Of a stretch of DNA of 64,000 nucleotides, positions 44,349 to 54,149 are shown piece after piece; position 1 is the first letter of the stretch; every line of letters starts with the position of its first letter. Location: assembly GCA_000507305.1 (NCBI GenBank), contig DF239274.1, positions 123,187 through 187,186 on the forward strand, read 5' to 3'. The stretch is from Breviolum minutum Mf 1.05b.01. Lineage: Eukaryota; Sar; Dinophyceae; Suessiales; Symbiodiniaceae. A program made the position numbers and the translations under genes. The notes under the pieces were generated by a model. It searched no databases. It saw only the letters and a list, made by a program, of their open reading frames with translations, and was not told the DNA's origin.

Positions 44349-44737
44349 AATGGTTGTTATTATGGATCCTTGGATGTACCACCTACCCCTGAAATTAACA
44401 AAAAGCCCAAAAAAAAAAAAGCGGTTGAAAAATGGTGTGGTGGCAAAGGGTAGGAGACAAAGCCTTTCCCTTGCTGTGGAATTCTCAGGGGTTGGCAGCC
44501 AGAGATACCCCAGACCATGGAGTTAAAAAAACAATCAAAAAAGAAAAAATCAGGGTGAGAGTAAAGGCAAAGGCAAAAATCCAGCAGTTTCCCGAAACAC
44601 ATCAAAAGACATGGTGGACTTTGTTAATTGCCATGTTAGTGACATTGCCAAGGACATTGTTAATTTTCAGACATAGACCGGATTGGAAAAGTGATGTTTG
44701 TAACGGCAATGAATACTTCTTTTCATGCATAGTTCGG

Positions 44738-44917
44738 CTAACCCCTAGAAGTTTTTGGCCTTTTCTGGCACATGAACCGCCCATCCCAATTTTTCTTGCA
44801 GGATGAATTTGTCACATCCCTCATCATCTCATCCTTCAATTCATGTGATCTCTGAACTTCTCGATAGATGGTGATGGGATCACCGAGGTACTGTATATAA
44901 CTTAGATAGACCTTGGG
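44738..44917 (-). CDS. candidate terminal exon, unknown protein
   Basis: After acceptor aaaaccatacccaag the frame reads VYLSYIQYLGDPITIYREVQ, RSHELKDEMMRDVTNSS and GRFMCQKRPKTSRG before TAG at 44738-44740. Upstream codons of the same frame (to 45040) fall in a repeat of the 'Q-L' type (ccagtcaccactttgg...ccactggcatcctgg) and are probably not coding. Confidence 0.4.
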   Translation of the reverse strand, partial: PKVYLSYIQYLGDPITIYREVQRSHELKDEMMRDVTNSSCKKNWDGRFMCQKRPKTSRG

Positions 44918-45261
44918 TATGGTTTTTCGCTTGCCAGCATGCCAGTCACCACTTTGGTACGGGAAACTCAAACCTTGATTTGCCACTGGCATCCTGGAAC
45001 GGAGCCACACCCAGTCATCCGGGAAAAAAATATTGCTCACAAAACAACCCCTCTGAAGATGGGCTTTTACTGGTTATATTGAGTTCTAAACTTATACCGT
45101 ACCCCTATAAAAGTCCGAATATGAGTTTCACTTGGGTTGTTTGTTCACCCGTATAAGCCTTTAAGGGGATTTTTGGTTCACCCTACCAAGAAAAAACTGT
45201 TGTTTTTCGTGGCCCCCTTTTTTCAAAAAAAAAAAACGGCGCGCCTTGCGCCGTCACCGCC

Positions 45262-45380
45262 TCAGGCGAAGCTTTCAAGACCAAACGCTGGGGGAACGTC
45301 GTGCGGTTCTTGCGGCTTTGCAGCAGCATGCGCCTCGGCGCCCGGCGTTTTTTCCATTGGGAATTCGGTTGGTGCGTCAC
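45262..45380 (-). CDS. Ala/Pro-rich C-terminal exon candidate
   Basis: Minus-strand frame reading DAPTEFPMEKTPGAEAHAAA, KPQEPHDVPPAFGLESFA and TGA at 45264-45262. Very CpG-rich compared with its surroundings. A plus-strand Arg-rich frame (RHRLRRSFQDQTLGERR) over the same DNA is the alternative. Confidence 0.35.
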
Positions 45381-45433
45381 CTTTTTCTTTTTGGCACATG
45401 GGTATATATCTCTAATAATATTGACACCTAAAC

Positions 45434-45531
45434 TAGTTGGTGGTTTCAACCCATCTGAAAAATATTAGTCAAAATGGTAATCTTCCCCAAATAGGGGTGA
45501 AAATAAAAAATATCTAAGACCACCACCTAGT
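45434..45531. repeat. family F MITE copy
   Basis: CTAGTTGGTGGTTTC and inverted gaccaccacctag, interior aacccatctgaaaaatattag. Confidence 0.85.
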
Positions 45532-45827
45532 AAATCTTAAGGCTTTTTGAAAGTGATTGGGGTAACAACTTCATCTTCAAGGGTTATAGCCTTGACCCTG
45601 AATCAAGCCGCCAAAATAGGGGACAAATCTGCAACCTTGTCATCTTTTGGTGGGAAAGTTGAAATTCCAAAAAAGGGGATCACTTTGAAAAGAAAAAAAG
45701 AAAAGTTAGCCCTCAAATGAGAAAATTGGAGATGAACGTTAAGCCCGAGTGGCTTTTAAATGAGTTGTGCTCAACATGGAACAAATACATATATGTGTTT
45801 TTGTAGTTGTTGATGATAACTAGATAC

Positions 45828-45931
45828 TAGGTGGTGGTTTCTACCAATCTCAAAAATATTGGTCCACATCTGGCCAATTAAGGGTTTCTTTCAATAAAAA
45901 AAAACTGTTGAAGAAATGACACAACCACCTA
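45828..45931. repeat. family F MITE copy
   Basis: CTAGGTGGTGGTTTC and acaaccacctag, interior caatctcaaaaatattggtcc. Confidence 0.75.
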
Positions 45932-46368
45932 GCTATGATAATTCACCAACCCAAAATTTACAGTGATCTTTTGGAGAAAATAAAAAACCTGATGCAAAAT
46001 AATTCCAATGCGGCGTTTGCCATAATCACTTGAAACAACCCTAAAAAATTGGAGAAACCCTGCATCATCAAGGGACAATACCTGTCAATCTTTAGGGTTG
46101 ACTTCCTCATGTAACGAGGTTCTTATGGTGGACCCCGCAATGGTATCATAACTCTTGAGGTCGCTTCTTTTTGAAAGGGTGGCTTGGCCTGTTTGCATGT
46201 TATGATTTATGATGCGCTCGAAAGTTTTTTTCCTTGCAAATCATTGCACTAACATGACAGGCTGCAAACTGGTCCCATGTTTCAATAGGAGATACTGTAC
46301 AACTCATTCGTGCTGGATTTTCCATTGTCATGTTACTTTTCGGGAGGGGTATCTGAGCAAAATCCACC

Positions 46369-47722
46369 TCAAGAACTCCTTTTTTGGATTTTTTGGATGT
46401 GTTTAATCTCTTTGTCAAGGACGTCACCTTCATTCTGTTCGGATGTTTGGATGTGTTTAATCTCTTTGTTAAAGACATCACTCCATGGATGTTTGGATGT
46501 TGAAAATCTCGAATTGCCACCAGAATCAAAAAATACACATTCCGAAGTTTCCAAGTCAAGCATTCCGAACTCAGTTCCACTGACTGAACCTGCGTGAACC
46601 TTCCTAACGAAACCACCCAGATTTGTCGGCGTTGCCTTCGACGTCGGTCTTCCGTCAACAAGTCCACGTCCTTAAGACTTCGTGCTGGCCTGCGAGTTGC
46701 AGCCATCAGAAATCATCCAAAAAAACTCACCTTTTGTTTGGTAAACAAAAAGGGTTGAGTAAAACGATTTGCCACTATGTTTGTCCTATTCTTGACATTT
46801 AAGCTGCATTTGTTTAAATATCATACCTTAAAACAAATACACCCCCGAATTTCAACATAGCCCCTGAAAAATAGTGGTTGGAAGACGTTTGCCTTTCCTA
46901 TTGGGTTTCGGTAACTTTTCAGGGGCGATTCCTGTTAAACTTCGGGAGGGTACATTTTTCCATAGCCTTATCAACCCCACATCTCACATCTCACATCTCA
47001 CCTCACCTCCCGGGCAACAAATACTGTGGATGTGCGAAGCGTCGTCGCAGCTGCAAGGTTCCGGAACCCAAGAAAGGCTCCCAGAAACGCACCGTGCCAT
47101 CCTGCCATCCAACGAGGAACAAAATGTCTGTTAAAAAATCACAGCCGGGCAATTCTGCTGGTGACCTTTTTGAGATGGTGAAAACGTGACCTTTTGGAAA
47201 GGTTAAGTGACCTCCAACGATCGGGGATCAAAAGATCACTTTGAATCACCTGTAGGGGAAAGTGTCCCGTTTTTTGACATGTTTTGAGGGGACCATGGAC
47301 CAACAAAAAGAAAGGTTAAGCGTGATGAAATTAACAAAAAAACTCTGGTATATAACATAGCAATGGATTATCCACAAGTTGTTGATGTGCTTCCAAAATC
47401 ACAAGAACTTGTTGCTTTTTGCTTTTTATTGCCATCTTAGTTTATGGTCTTAGCAAATCCTCCCTGTTCGGGTCAAAATATCTCAAGAGTGCACCTGCTT
47501 GAAAGAATGTTTCATTCATCTATATATAAAAAGAAACGGGGGTACACCGGTACACCCCCAAAAAACTAACATGGAGCCCAAAAAAAATGGTAGGGTGTAC
47601 GGTTTTTGAAACTCACCCAACTAGACTGGCACTCTGTTGCATGCGAACCATCAACCCTGGAGATGATCAACTGATCACCTCCGACACATTTGTTGAATCC
47701 TCTGTTCATCTGATACTTCTGT
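46369..47722 (-). CDS. WD40-repeat-type protein, multi-exon
   Basis: Exon 47127-47007 (acceptor gtgattttttaacag, donor GGGAG|GTGAGG) reads ILFLVGWQDGTVRFWEPF and LQLRRRFAHPQYLLPG; the DGTVRFW core is a WD40 blade signature. The next exon, 46689-46600 (acceptor ctcgcag), joins in phase as PARSLKDVDLLTED ... RRQIWVVSLG. Then 46579-46369 reads SGTEFGMLDLETSECVFF and ends with a repeated KEIKHIQ segment and TGA. Upstream, 47722-47679 (TEVSDEQRIQQMCR) has strong splice sites; 47656-47617 is tentative. WD40 propellers are protein-interaction scaffolds. The intron 47006-46690 contains a complete family C MITE. Confidence 0.6.
46838..46952. repeat. family C MITE inside a WD40-gene intron
   Basis: TACACCCCCGAATTTCAACA and inverted ctgttaaacttcgggagggta, inner ccctgaaaaatag / aacttttcagggg. 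Lies wholly inside the intron 47006-46690. Confidence 0.8.
47150..47265. repeat. family K element
   Basis: tgctggtgaccttttt ... aaagatcactttgaatcacctg, with internal gttaagtgacctccaacgatcgg. Lies in the next upstream intron of the WD40 gene. Confidence 0.65.
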
Positions 47723-47819
47723 CTGTTTTGAAAAAAAACTTGACATCCTAGACGTACAAAACCTGCGTTCAAACATGAAACCTGAAGAAATGTGAGAAAT
47801 GCTCTGAGGCTCAACACTC

Positions 47820-48240
47820 AGCCATAAAAAAGCCGAAGACCCCACTCAGATGTGGCTGCAGAATTCCATCTGGGTGTTGTTGTCACGCACAAGATTCTTC
47901 ACACAGGGCGCCAGAAAAAGCGGCCAGGTCTGAAACGGTTTTTAAGATTCGATGCGCACATGACTATCCACACAGAAATGAGCCAGAGTCGACAAAGCAG
48001 CCATCGCTTATGACAAACAGTGATTTCGAATCTTAGCACCCTTGAAATTGCGAGAATTTGCATCCTTGAAATCTCCCGACAAACTCCAATAGAATTCACC
48101 GCTGACCTGAAAGAGGAGGAAGTGTTCGAAGAGTGTCCAATGATTTCAAGTCATCTGGGTGAATTATTATATTTCAAGCAACATTTTGGGCTGGTCTAAG
48201 TCATTTTAAAGCTGAGAGATATTCAAAGTTCTCAAAACCC
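47820..48240. other. no firm gene
   Basis: A minus-strand frame at 47899-48099 is open but lacks splice support. No repeat family recognised. Confidence 0.3.
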
Positions 48241-48246
48241 TTTTCC

Positions 48247-48363
48247 TCTTGTTGATGGAAGAAATCCCAAAACATGTTGATAGGTAATTTACCACATCAT
48301 TTTCAGGGTATTTTTAATGCATCCAGGTGCTTTTATTCAAGTTTCTCTCCACCATCAACAGTC
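48247..48363. repeat. family B MITE, divergent interior
   Basis: cttgttgatggaagaaatccc ... ctctccaccatcaacagtcc. The centre differs from other B copies. Confidence 0.7.
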
Positions 48364-48950
48364 CCACCGACTGTCCTCTTCAAAGACAGCTACCTGAGCG
48401 AATGGGCACAACGATTGTAACCACTCTTGGAGGACCCAGAATGTGGCAGTTTGAAATCTTCAAAAAAATTCAGCTAGCAATAATAGCAAAAGCCCCACTC
48501 GCACAAGAAGGGGCCCCCTAGTTATAAGGTAGTTATAACCCCAGCAAACCCTATTTAACCATGGTTGTAAATGGGTATAACTAGGGATAAATCGACTTAT
48601 AGTAGGCTTCGGGGGCCCCGTCTTGCACCACCATCGGTTGTTTGGGAGTTCTTCTTTTGTCTCTCGTGCAAAAAGCACTAGCTCCTCCCTCCATATCAAT
48701 TTAGAGGGTCTCATTGAGATACCACCTTTTTGGCTATTGTTGGTTTCAGATTTAGATCAAATCCATCAGAAAGTGGGCTTGGCACTCATCCTTTCACATC
48801 GCCAAATGAACCTCCAAGAAGGTCTGAACAGAGTGAAGCCAGCTTCAGGTCATTTCAAGAGGATGTTTAAAACTCCTGACATCAGAATCCTAACTACCTT
48901 TACCTACCCCTCAAAACAAAAACCGACACCTCCCCACAACAAAAAAAATG
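48364..48950 (+). CDS. coding segments interleaved with MITEs
   Basis: Between a B and an E2 element (48364-48504) the frame reads PTDCPLQRQLPERMGTTIV and MWQFEIFKKIQLAIIAKAP. After the E2 element (48628-48950) it reads GSSSFVSRAKSTSSSLHINL, and, behind acceptor attgttggtttcag, DLDQIHQKVGLALILSHRQM and NLQEGLNRVKPASG with donor TCAG|GTCATT. The arrangement suggests exons with MITE-bearing introns, but the E2 boundaries are not clean GT...AG. No family recognised. Confidence 0.4.
48505..48626. repeat. family E2 MITE, copy 2
   Basis: Near-identical to 23574-23703: caagaaggggccccctagtt ... ggcttcgggggccccgtcttg. Confidence 0.85.
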
Positions 48951-49514
48951 TAACACACACATATACATATAGATACATGATACATAATACATATACATAT
49001 ATATCCGATAGATCCCCCCCCAGAAAAAAAATGGGATAACTATAGCTAAATTCCTTCGTCAAAAATGGCACCAAGTGCCACCCCCAAAATTTTGCGGGTG
49101 ACGGTCATCCGGGCAGTTTTTTCTTGTTTCTAAGGTCAAGATGCCCATGCATGAGGATCTCCGCGGAGGTTGGTTCCACAACACACATAGGCCTGGCTGG
49201 TATCACAATTCGCTGCAACCAAAAAAAAACACGAAACACAAATTCTGGGGAAGTCCAAACACTTGGATTGGTTTGTTTTTTTCTCACCAAGAGGGTATTG
49301 AGGTCAGGGTCAGGTGTTTTATCTATCTCTTAACAAACAAACTCCACGTCTTTGTCTATCTCTTGAAGACAATGTCAGGAAATGAGAACCCCCTTCTTCC
49401 AAAAATCAAATATCTTTAGACGTGGCTCCAAGGTCCGAGGACATTTTCTTTACAAGCATGATTAGCTCTTGAAAACAAACATGGTTGGCTGGAAAATCAC
49501 CACTTTTAATAGGA

Positions 49515-49569
49515 GATACATCTTCAAAATGTCCGTTTTCCATTGTCATGTTAGTTTTCGGGGGTGTAC
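49515..49569. repeat. family C MITE, right half
   Basis: ataggagatacatcttcaaaatgtcc followed by attgtcatgttagttttcgggggtgta. A similar half-element occurs at 46286-46355. Confidence 0.6.
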
Positions 49570-49606
49570 CTCTTGAAAAAGAAAAAAGGTGAACCATGAA
49601 GCACCA

Positions 49607-49966
49607 TCAACCCACAATTGGAGCCACCATGGACCACTGTTTGTAGACACCATCAGTCGCCAGCGATCTGTTCGGTAGCTTTTGATCAATAGCACTTTCT
49701 AAATGACTCAGAAAGTCTTCAAATCCACAGATTGCTGGAAAAATACACCTACCATTTTCAATTTTGTTGATCCATGTCTTTATAAATTTGTCTTTCCTAA
49801 AATGGAAGAGCTGGGATTTTTCCAGCCAGTTTCTGCAAAACCCAAAAAAAAAGTGACTTTTTAGTGGAGGGATATTCTTGCCACGGGATGTGGAGGGAGA
49901 ACCTACCAATGACCTACCAACCTCAAGGTCCCCCGGGGTATGATCCGCTACGAAAGTTGCTTCAAA
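49607..49966 (-). CDS. two-exon gene end, unknown protein
   Basis: Exon 49966-49914 (acceptor gaaatcaacccag) reads FEATFVADHTPGDLEVG. An 81-base intron (GTAG|GTCATT ... tttgggttttgcag) joins in phase to exon 49832-49607: NWLEKSQLFHFRKDKFIKTW, INKIENGRCIFPAICGFEDF, LSHLESAIDQKLPNRSLATD and VYKQWSMVAPIVG, with TGA at 49607-49609. Both junctions are close to consensus. The amino-acid mix is typical of a soluble globular protein. I do not recognise it. Confidence 0.6.
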   Translation of the reverse strand, partial: FEATFVADHTPGDLEVGRSLVGSPSTSRGKNIPPLKSHFFFGFCRNWLEKSQLFHFRKDKFIKTWINKIENGRCIFPAICGFEDFLSHLESAIDQKLPNRSLATDGVYKQWSMVAPIVG

Positions 49967-50108
49967 CTGGGTTGATTTCACCAAGCATAGAAAGGGGACA
50001 AAATTGTGACACTGTCTTTTGGGGAAAATATATATACATATATAATATATATATATATCCCAGCTTGTTATCTACTTATTAAGTACTCTGGACCAAGTAC
50101 CCACTTAG

Positions 50109-50251
50109 ATGAATCTGATTTGCTTTTTGAAGACAATGCTCAAGGTGAGAATGATTGCCCCTACGGCCAATCGCACAATGGCAATGACACATCCAATTGT
50201 TTGATTGATATCTTCCTGGAAAAATTAGGATGCTCTATTGTTGTTTTTGAG
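50109..50251 (+). CDS. candidate exon, acidic protein
   Basis: Acceptor caagtacccacttag, then ESDLLFEDNAQGENDCPYG, QSHNGNDTSNCLIDIFLEKL, GCSIVVFE and donor GA|GTAAGT. An internal donor CAAG|GTGAGA is also possible. It lies between minus-strand genes, so it would be a separate gene or a chance frame. A (TA)n run is just upstream (50025-50058). Confidence 0.4.
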
Positions 50252-50437
50252 TAAGTACCCTGAAACCAACATGAGAGTGGAGGAGGGGCCCCATTGAGTC
50301 AAAAAAACAAAACAAACAGGTATCAAACAAAACCTCACCCAGATGCTCTGCGAACATTTACCCAACAAAAATCCCCTTTGCAACATGTGGCCTTCCATTT
50401 GTCATGAATTTTTCGTGTAGGTACATAATCCATACAC

Positions 50438-50604
50438 CTGTAGGATTTTTTTTTCGTGCTGGAACGTTCCGGTTTCAGGTCGATGGTTTCCGTCGCCTTG
50501 AAGGAAAGTCCCAACAACAAACTGCAATGAAGCAAGGCATGTTCCAGAATCTGGCGCACGGCATCAGCGGCGGTGCCGTCGTCCCGAAACATCCACGAAA
50601 CACA
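50438..50604 (-). CDS. candidate exon, unknown protein
   Basis: Acceptor tcccttttccag, then CVSWMFRDDGTAADAVRQIL, EHALLHCSLLLGLSFKATET and IDLKPERSST, with donor ACAG|GTGTAT. Helical, CpG-rich. It might belong to the same gene as 50929-51351 or to a neighbour. A plus-strand frame here is also open, so strand is likely but not certain. Confidence 0.5.
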
Positions 50605-50928
50605 CTGGAAAAGGGATGGGTCCCTTTTTGTTTGTCCTCAAAAAAAGTGCGGATGTCTCCTTTAAGATCAGGTTTTGAAGGTCTGAAGAGGAATCATGTT
50701 TCCACCATTTTTTGAGGAATTCCTTAATTTTGAGGAGAAAGATGCAAAGATATCAACGAGCAAAAATAAGTCAGACACATAAGGTTTCAATTACATCACT
50801 TGTATACTGAAATAAACCAATAAGATAGCCACAGGGTGAATGATCTCAAGTGGAACTCCGAGACTGTTCGGTCAATTTAGTGATTTTCATGATGAATACA
50901 ATGAAAACATTGCCACCCGGTCAAATCA

Positions 50929-51351
50929 TCAAAAGTAGACTGGATCCAACGGTCTCCGCCCAAATGGAGGTCCCCCAACGCGGTACCTTGCCCTTCCGCA
51001 GTGCACAAAAGAAGTTCGGAGTACTCACCTGAAAAACAAACGGTGCCAGTAAATCATAGCCCATGAGATACATGATGAAGGTAACACAGTGGGAAAAAAC
51101 CGCTCATGTCGCCAGTTGCCATCGTCATCAATCACCACTTCACCCGCCAGGGTTGGTTGCCCCCTCGGAAAACAAACAAAGCCCTATGAGAAAGTGCCAT
51201 ACGCCCTTGCTTCGGAGGGTGATGGTGTTGAATCGTTACCGTTGCCCCCGTTTGTTGCAGCCAAGAAACGGTGTCCTCCGATTTGTTCTCCTTAGCTCTT
51301 GGTTCTGAAAGACGTTTCTGCAGGGATGTCAGAACGCAATGTTGGGCACTC
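50929..51351 (-). CDS. three-exon gene end, unknown protein
   Basis: Exon 51351-51240 (acceptor tttttttctaagttcag) reads SAQHCVLTSLQKRLSEPRA, KENKSEDTVSWLQQTGAT. A 56-base intron with donor ACG|GTAACG and acceptor ctttctcatag leads in phase to exon 51183-51029: GFVCFPRGQPTLAGEVVID, DDGNWRHERFFPTVLPSS and WAMIYWHRLFFR, then donor AG|GTGAGT. The last exon (from 50992 or 50986) ends YRVGGPPFGRRPLDPVYF and TGA at 50931-50929. The first two exons are well supported; the last is less so. Confidence 0.55.
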
Positions 51352-51432
51352 CTGAACTTAGAAAAAAAATGAGTTTGTACTCTGGCAAAGTAAGAGGGCA
51401 ATCAAAAGTCTACTATTTCTAAATCTATTTGC

Positions 51433-51546
51433 TACTGTTGATGGAAGAAATCCCAAACAACCACCTGGGATGTATAAAACCCTGTAAATAATGGGATAAA
51501 CTACCATAGCAACTGGTGCTAGCCGGAATTCTGAACCATCAATTTC
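51433..51546. repeat. family B MITE
   Basis: TACTGTTGATGG ... gaattctgaaccatcaattt. The right terminus has lost CAG. Mixed inner arms. Confidence 0.75.
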
Positions 51547-51993
51547 CTAGTGAATATATGGGATTTCAACTGCCATATACTTTCTAAGCCTCAACTTCCA
51601 AGTAAAAATGCCCAATGCTCATGTCTTTGAAGGTTCGCCAGATCTCTGAGGAATGAGGGGACGTGTATACTCTCATTACCTTAGGAGGAAGTTACCTGAT
51701 TTCATAAGGAAGTTTAGTTGTTCAAAAATCACAAATGCCTACTTGTGGTAAACGTGAAGCTGCCGGCGTGGTGGGTATTTGAATGGAACCAGGCGGGAAT
51801 TCCTTCATTTCTTTTGGAATTTATCCAAGTCATTGTGGTGTGTGTCTTTCCGAAAGAATTCTGGACCCTTTCATAACTTCAATCGGGGAACGGTACCGGT
51901 AATCGTTGGGCTATCTCTGGATTCGTGGAATTTTTTGACTCCACCTCAAGTTGGAAGAACTTCTGAACTTCCAGCCTCTTGAAAATGTCCACA

Positions 51994-52101
51994 TACCGTT
52001 GATGGACAAAATCCTGCACCACCAAGGATGATGATTCTCCCATTATTTATAGGGTTTTATACATCCCAGGTGGTGCAGGATTTCGTCCATCATCAACAGT
52101 A
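51994..52101. repeat. family B MITE
   Basis: TACCGTTGATGGACAAAATCC ... ggatttcgtccatcatcaacagta, arms ctgcaccacc / ggtggtgcag fully paired. Confidence 0.9.
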
Positions 52102-52441
52102 TTTCCAAATGCAGTAAAGATGCCATATATGGAAAGCATCCCACGTAGTGGCAAATGGCCGTGGCAGACTCAATCCCATGTGGCGGTCGGAGCACATCGC
52201 AGAAGCGCGGCAGGAAATGCTCCTGAAGCAGGCACTTCAATATTCAGCAACACAGCCAGAGTCCACAACATAAAGGGAGGTCGTACATAAATTGGAAGAT
52301 TTGCTAGTTTTACAAAATGTTGGATGTATTCAAGTTGGTCAAAACAAGATGTTGGAGATTGCAACTTGAAAAGAAAGTGGTTCTTGCAAAAAAGTGTCAA
52401 CATCTTGACTTCATCTGCATGTTGTTTCCCTCTTTTCAAAA
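52102..52441 (-). CDS. two-exon helical protein segment
   Basis: Exon 52441-52287 reads GKQHADEVKMLTLFCKNHFL, FKLQSPTSCFDQLEYIQHFV and KLANLPIY. Donor TAT|GTACGA, a 64-base intron with a branch-like ttgctgaat, and acceptor gcctgcttcag lead in phase to exon 52222-52102: EHFLPRFCDVLRPPHGIESA, TAICHYVGCFPYMASLLHLE. The exon then meets a family B MITE at its end. The Leu-rich helical spacing could suit a HEAT/ARM-type fold, but this is a guess. Confidence 0.55.
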
Positions 52442-52465
52442 TAGTAACCATGAATTCACGGCTAG

Positions 52466-52600
52466 TCAACCTACCCCCCCAACGTACCCCCCTCCAGAAA
52501 TAAGGGTTTAATAAGGCCTTACCAAAGGAAACCACTAGTATAGTAAGCCCTTAATAAGGACCTGTTTCTGGGGGCCTACGTTCGGGGGGGGATGGGTTGA
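52466..52600. repeat. family I MITE copy
   Basis: gtcaacctacccccccaacgta and inverted tacgttcggggggggatgggttga, inner agaaataagggtttaataagg. An 11-base C/G block makes the stem unusually GC-rich. Confidence 0.8.
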
Positions 52601-52650
52601 CCAGCCATCATGAATCGCCCGTCGTCAATTTTTTTTCACACCAACCTTGA

Positions 52651-52917
52651 TCATCCTTTCGGGATTTCGGGCATTCCGTCCCAGACGGCCGCTAGCATTT
52701 GTTTCAAGCATTCCGAGGAAGCCGATTGGCGAAACATCGGTGGTTCATGACCATTAAACAATGTGGTGGGAGTTTTCACCCTTGAAAATCCAAACCGCTC
52801 TGAAGCATGAAATTCTTCGACGTGAAAGAAAAAGGAGACGTGTTTCTCATTCAGGGAGTCAAGCCTCCGTCGAAATCTTCCATCGTCAACGATGAAAAAT
52901 TCACGCTTTGGAACCAT
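52651..52917 (-). CDS. candidate gene, unknown protein
   Basis: An 88-codon frame following acceptor tctggttgtagaag reads MVPKREFFIVDDGRFRRRLD, SLNEKHVSFFFHVEEFHASE, RFGFSR, then PPMFRQSASSECLKQMLAAV and WDGMPEIPKG, ending with TGA. A donor-like SAGG|GTGAAA lies in the middle. Strongly protein-like and CpG-rich. The upstream frame (52918-53051) is inside a dispersed repeat. No family recognised. Confidence 0.5.
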   Translation of the reverse strand: MVPKREFFIVDDGRFRRRLDSLNEKHVSFFFHVEEFHASERFGFSRVKTPTTLFNGHEPPMFRQSASSECLKQMLAAVWDGMPEIPKG

Positions 52918-53230
52918 CTTCTACAACCAGAAAAGCTCTGTTTTTTGCACCTCCCCCCGTAACTTTGAGGTATAGCAGATACCATTTGGAATCCCAACAA
53001 AAAATAAACTACTATCTGGGGCAATCTATTATAAAATGTATAGTTCCTCAAACCTGAATGATTGATCTAATGCCATGTTTGGGGCTCGGATTCCCTTACG
53101 AAACAAACTCACCACACCACACCTTTTGGTAGCTGAATATCCCTCGATGCCGAGCTCAACAGGAACCAAAATTAGAAGACCTAGGAAAAACAGACCTTTT
53201 TTCGGGTAAAAAAATGGTACAGTTTATTCT

Positions 53231-53341
53231 ATAGTCGGTGGTTGAGTTTCAACCCATCTCTGAAAAAATTTGCTCCTCAAAATGGGTTCATCTTCCCCAA
53301 GTAGAGGTGAGAATATAAAAATTTTGAAACCACGACCCAGT
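53231..53341. repeat. family F MITE copy
   Basis: agtcggtggttgagtttcaac and gaaaccacgacccagt, interior aacccatctctgaaaaaat. Confidence 0.75.
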
Positions 53342-53388
53342 TTATCAATTTATTGTGTGGGGTAAGTGTCTATCCAACCTTTTTTGGA

Positions 53389-53620
53389 TCATCTAATTTC
53401 GGTAAGTTTTCCGGAAAAATTTTGGCGACCAACCAATCGACCCTGGAAAGAAGAACCCCAACGCGTGACCCTTTGGAACCATGCCTGAGCCGATTGCACT
53501 GGCCAAATGCTCAAGGCTTTGCATGGAAACCTCGGGTCGGCAAGGCTGATTTCCATTGCACCAAAGCCTAAAGCAACCAAGGAAAACCTCCAGGTCTCGA
53601 AGGAAAGCGTCCATTTTAAA
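53389..53620 (-). CDS. exon candidate, strand and frame ambiguous
   Basis: Three frames are open over a GC-rich patch. Minus: PEVSMQSLEHLASAIGSGMV, PKGHALGFFFPGSIGW, or the overlapping SIWPVQSAQAWFQRVTRWG. Plus: FGKFSGKILATNQSTLERRT, PTRDPLEPCLSRLHWPNA. Something here is probably coding, but I cannot choose from sequence alone. Confidence 0.35.
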
Positions 53621-53747
53621 CTTCCAAGTTCAACATGTTCGTCTAAAAACACTCCAAAACCATGTTGACGATCCTTCACTTTTGTGTGTGAGGTTGAGAT
53701 TGCAAGTGTTGCGGCTACTAATGCTAGTTACTAGTTACTAGTGGCAC

Positions 53748-53852
53748 CACTGTTGATGGAAGAAATCCTGGACCACCTGGGATGTATGAAACCCCGTGAA
53801 TAATGGGATAAACTACCTATCAACTGGTGCAGGATTTCAGCCATCAACAGTA
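53748..53852. repeat. family B MITE
   Basis: cactgttgatggaagaaatcc ... ggatttcagccatcaacagta, conserved centre aataatgggataaactacc. Confidence 0.9.
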
Positions 53853-53884
53853 GTTACTAGCGGGAAATGGGGATGTCTCCAAGA

Positions 53885-54028
53885 GACCATGCTTTCTTTT
53901 ACAAACAAACACGGAGCAAATGAGGTTTTTCCGTTACAAACACAACCCCTTTCCCAATCTGTTGATCGGTCAGAAAGTCCATCGTACCCAAACAGAATCG
54001 ATGCATGTTCTATTCCAATTAAGGTTTT
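53885..54028 (+). CDS. candidate exon between two MITEs
   Basis: Acceptor gggatgtctccaag, then TMLSFTNKHGANEVFPLQT, QPLSQSVDRSESPSYPNRID, ACSIPIK and donor ATTAAG|GTTTTG. A family B element ends 30 bases before it and a family C element starts 15 bases after. No family recognised. Confidence 0.4.
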
Positions 54029-54043
54029 GTTGAGGATGGTGCA

Positions 54044-54148
54044 CCGTCGCTGAAACTAACAGTTCGCCCCTTAAAACGGATGGTTGGAAGATGAATTTTC
54101 TTTTGGGAGGGTCTATTTTCAGGGGCTTTGTTAAATTTAGGGAGGGTA
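54044..54148. repeat. family C MITE copy
   Basis: cgctgaaactaacagttcgcccc and inverted ggggctttgttaaatttagggagggta. Core ggttggaagatgaattttc. Confidence 0.8.
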
Positions 54149-54149
54149 A

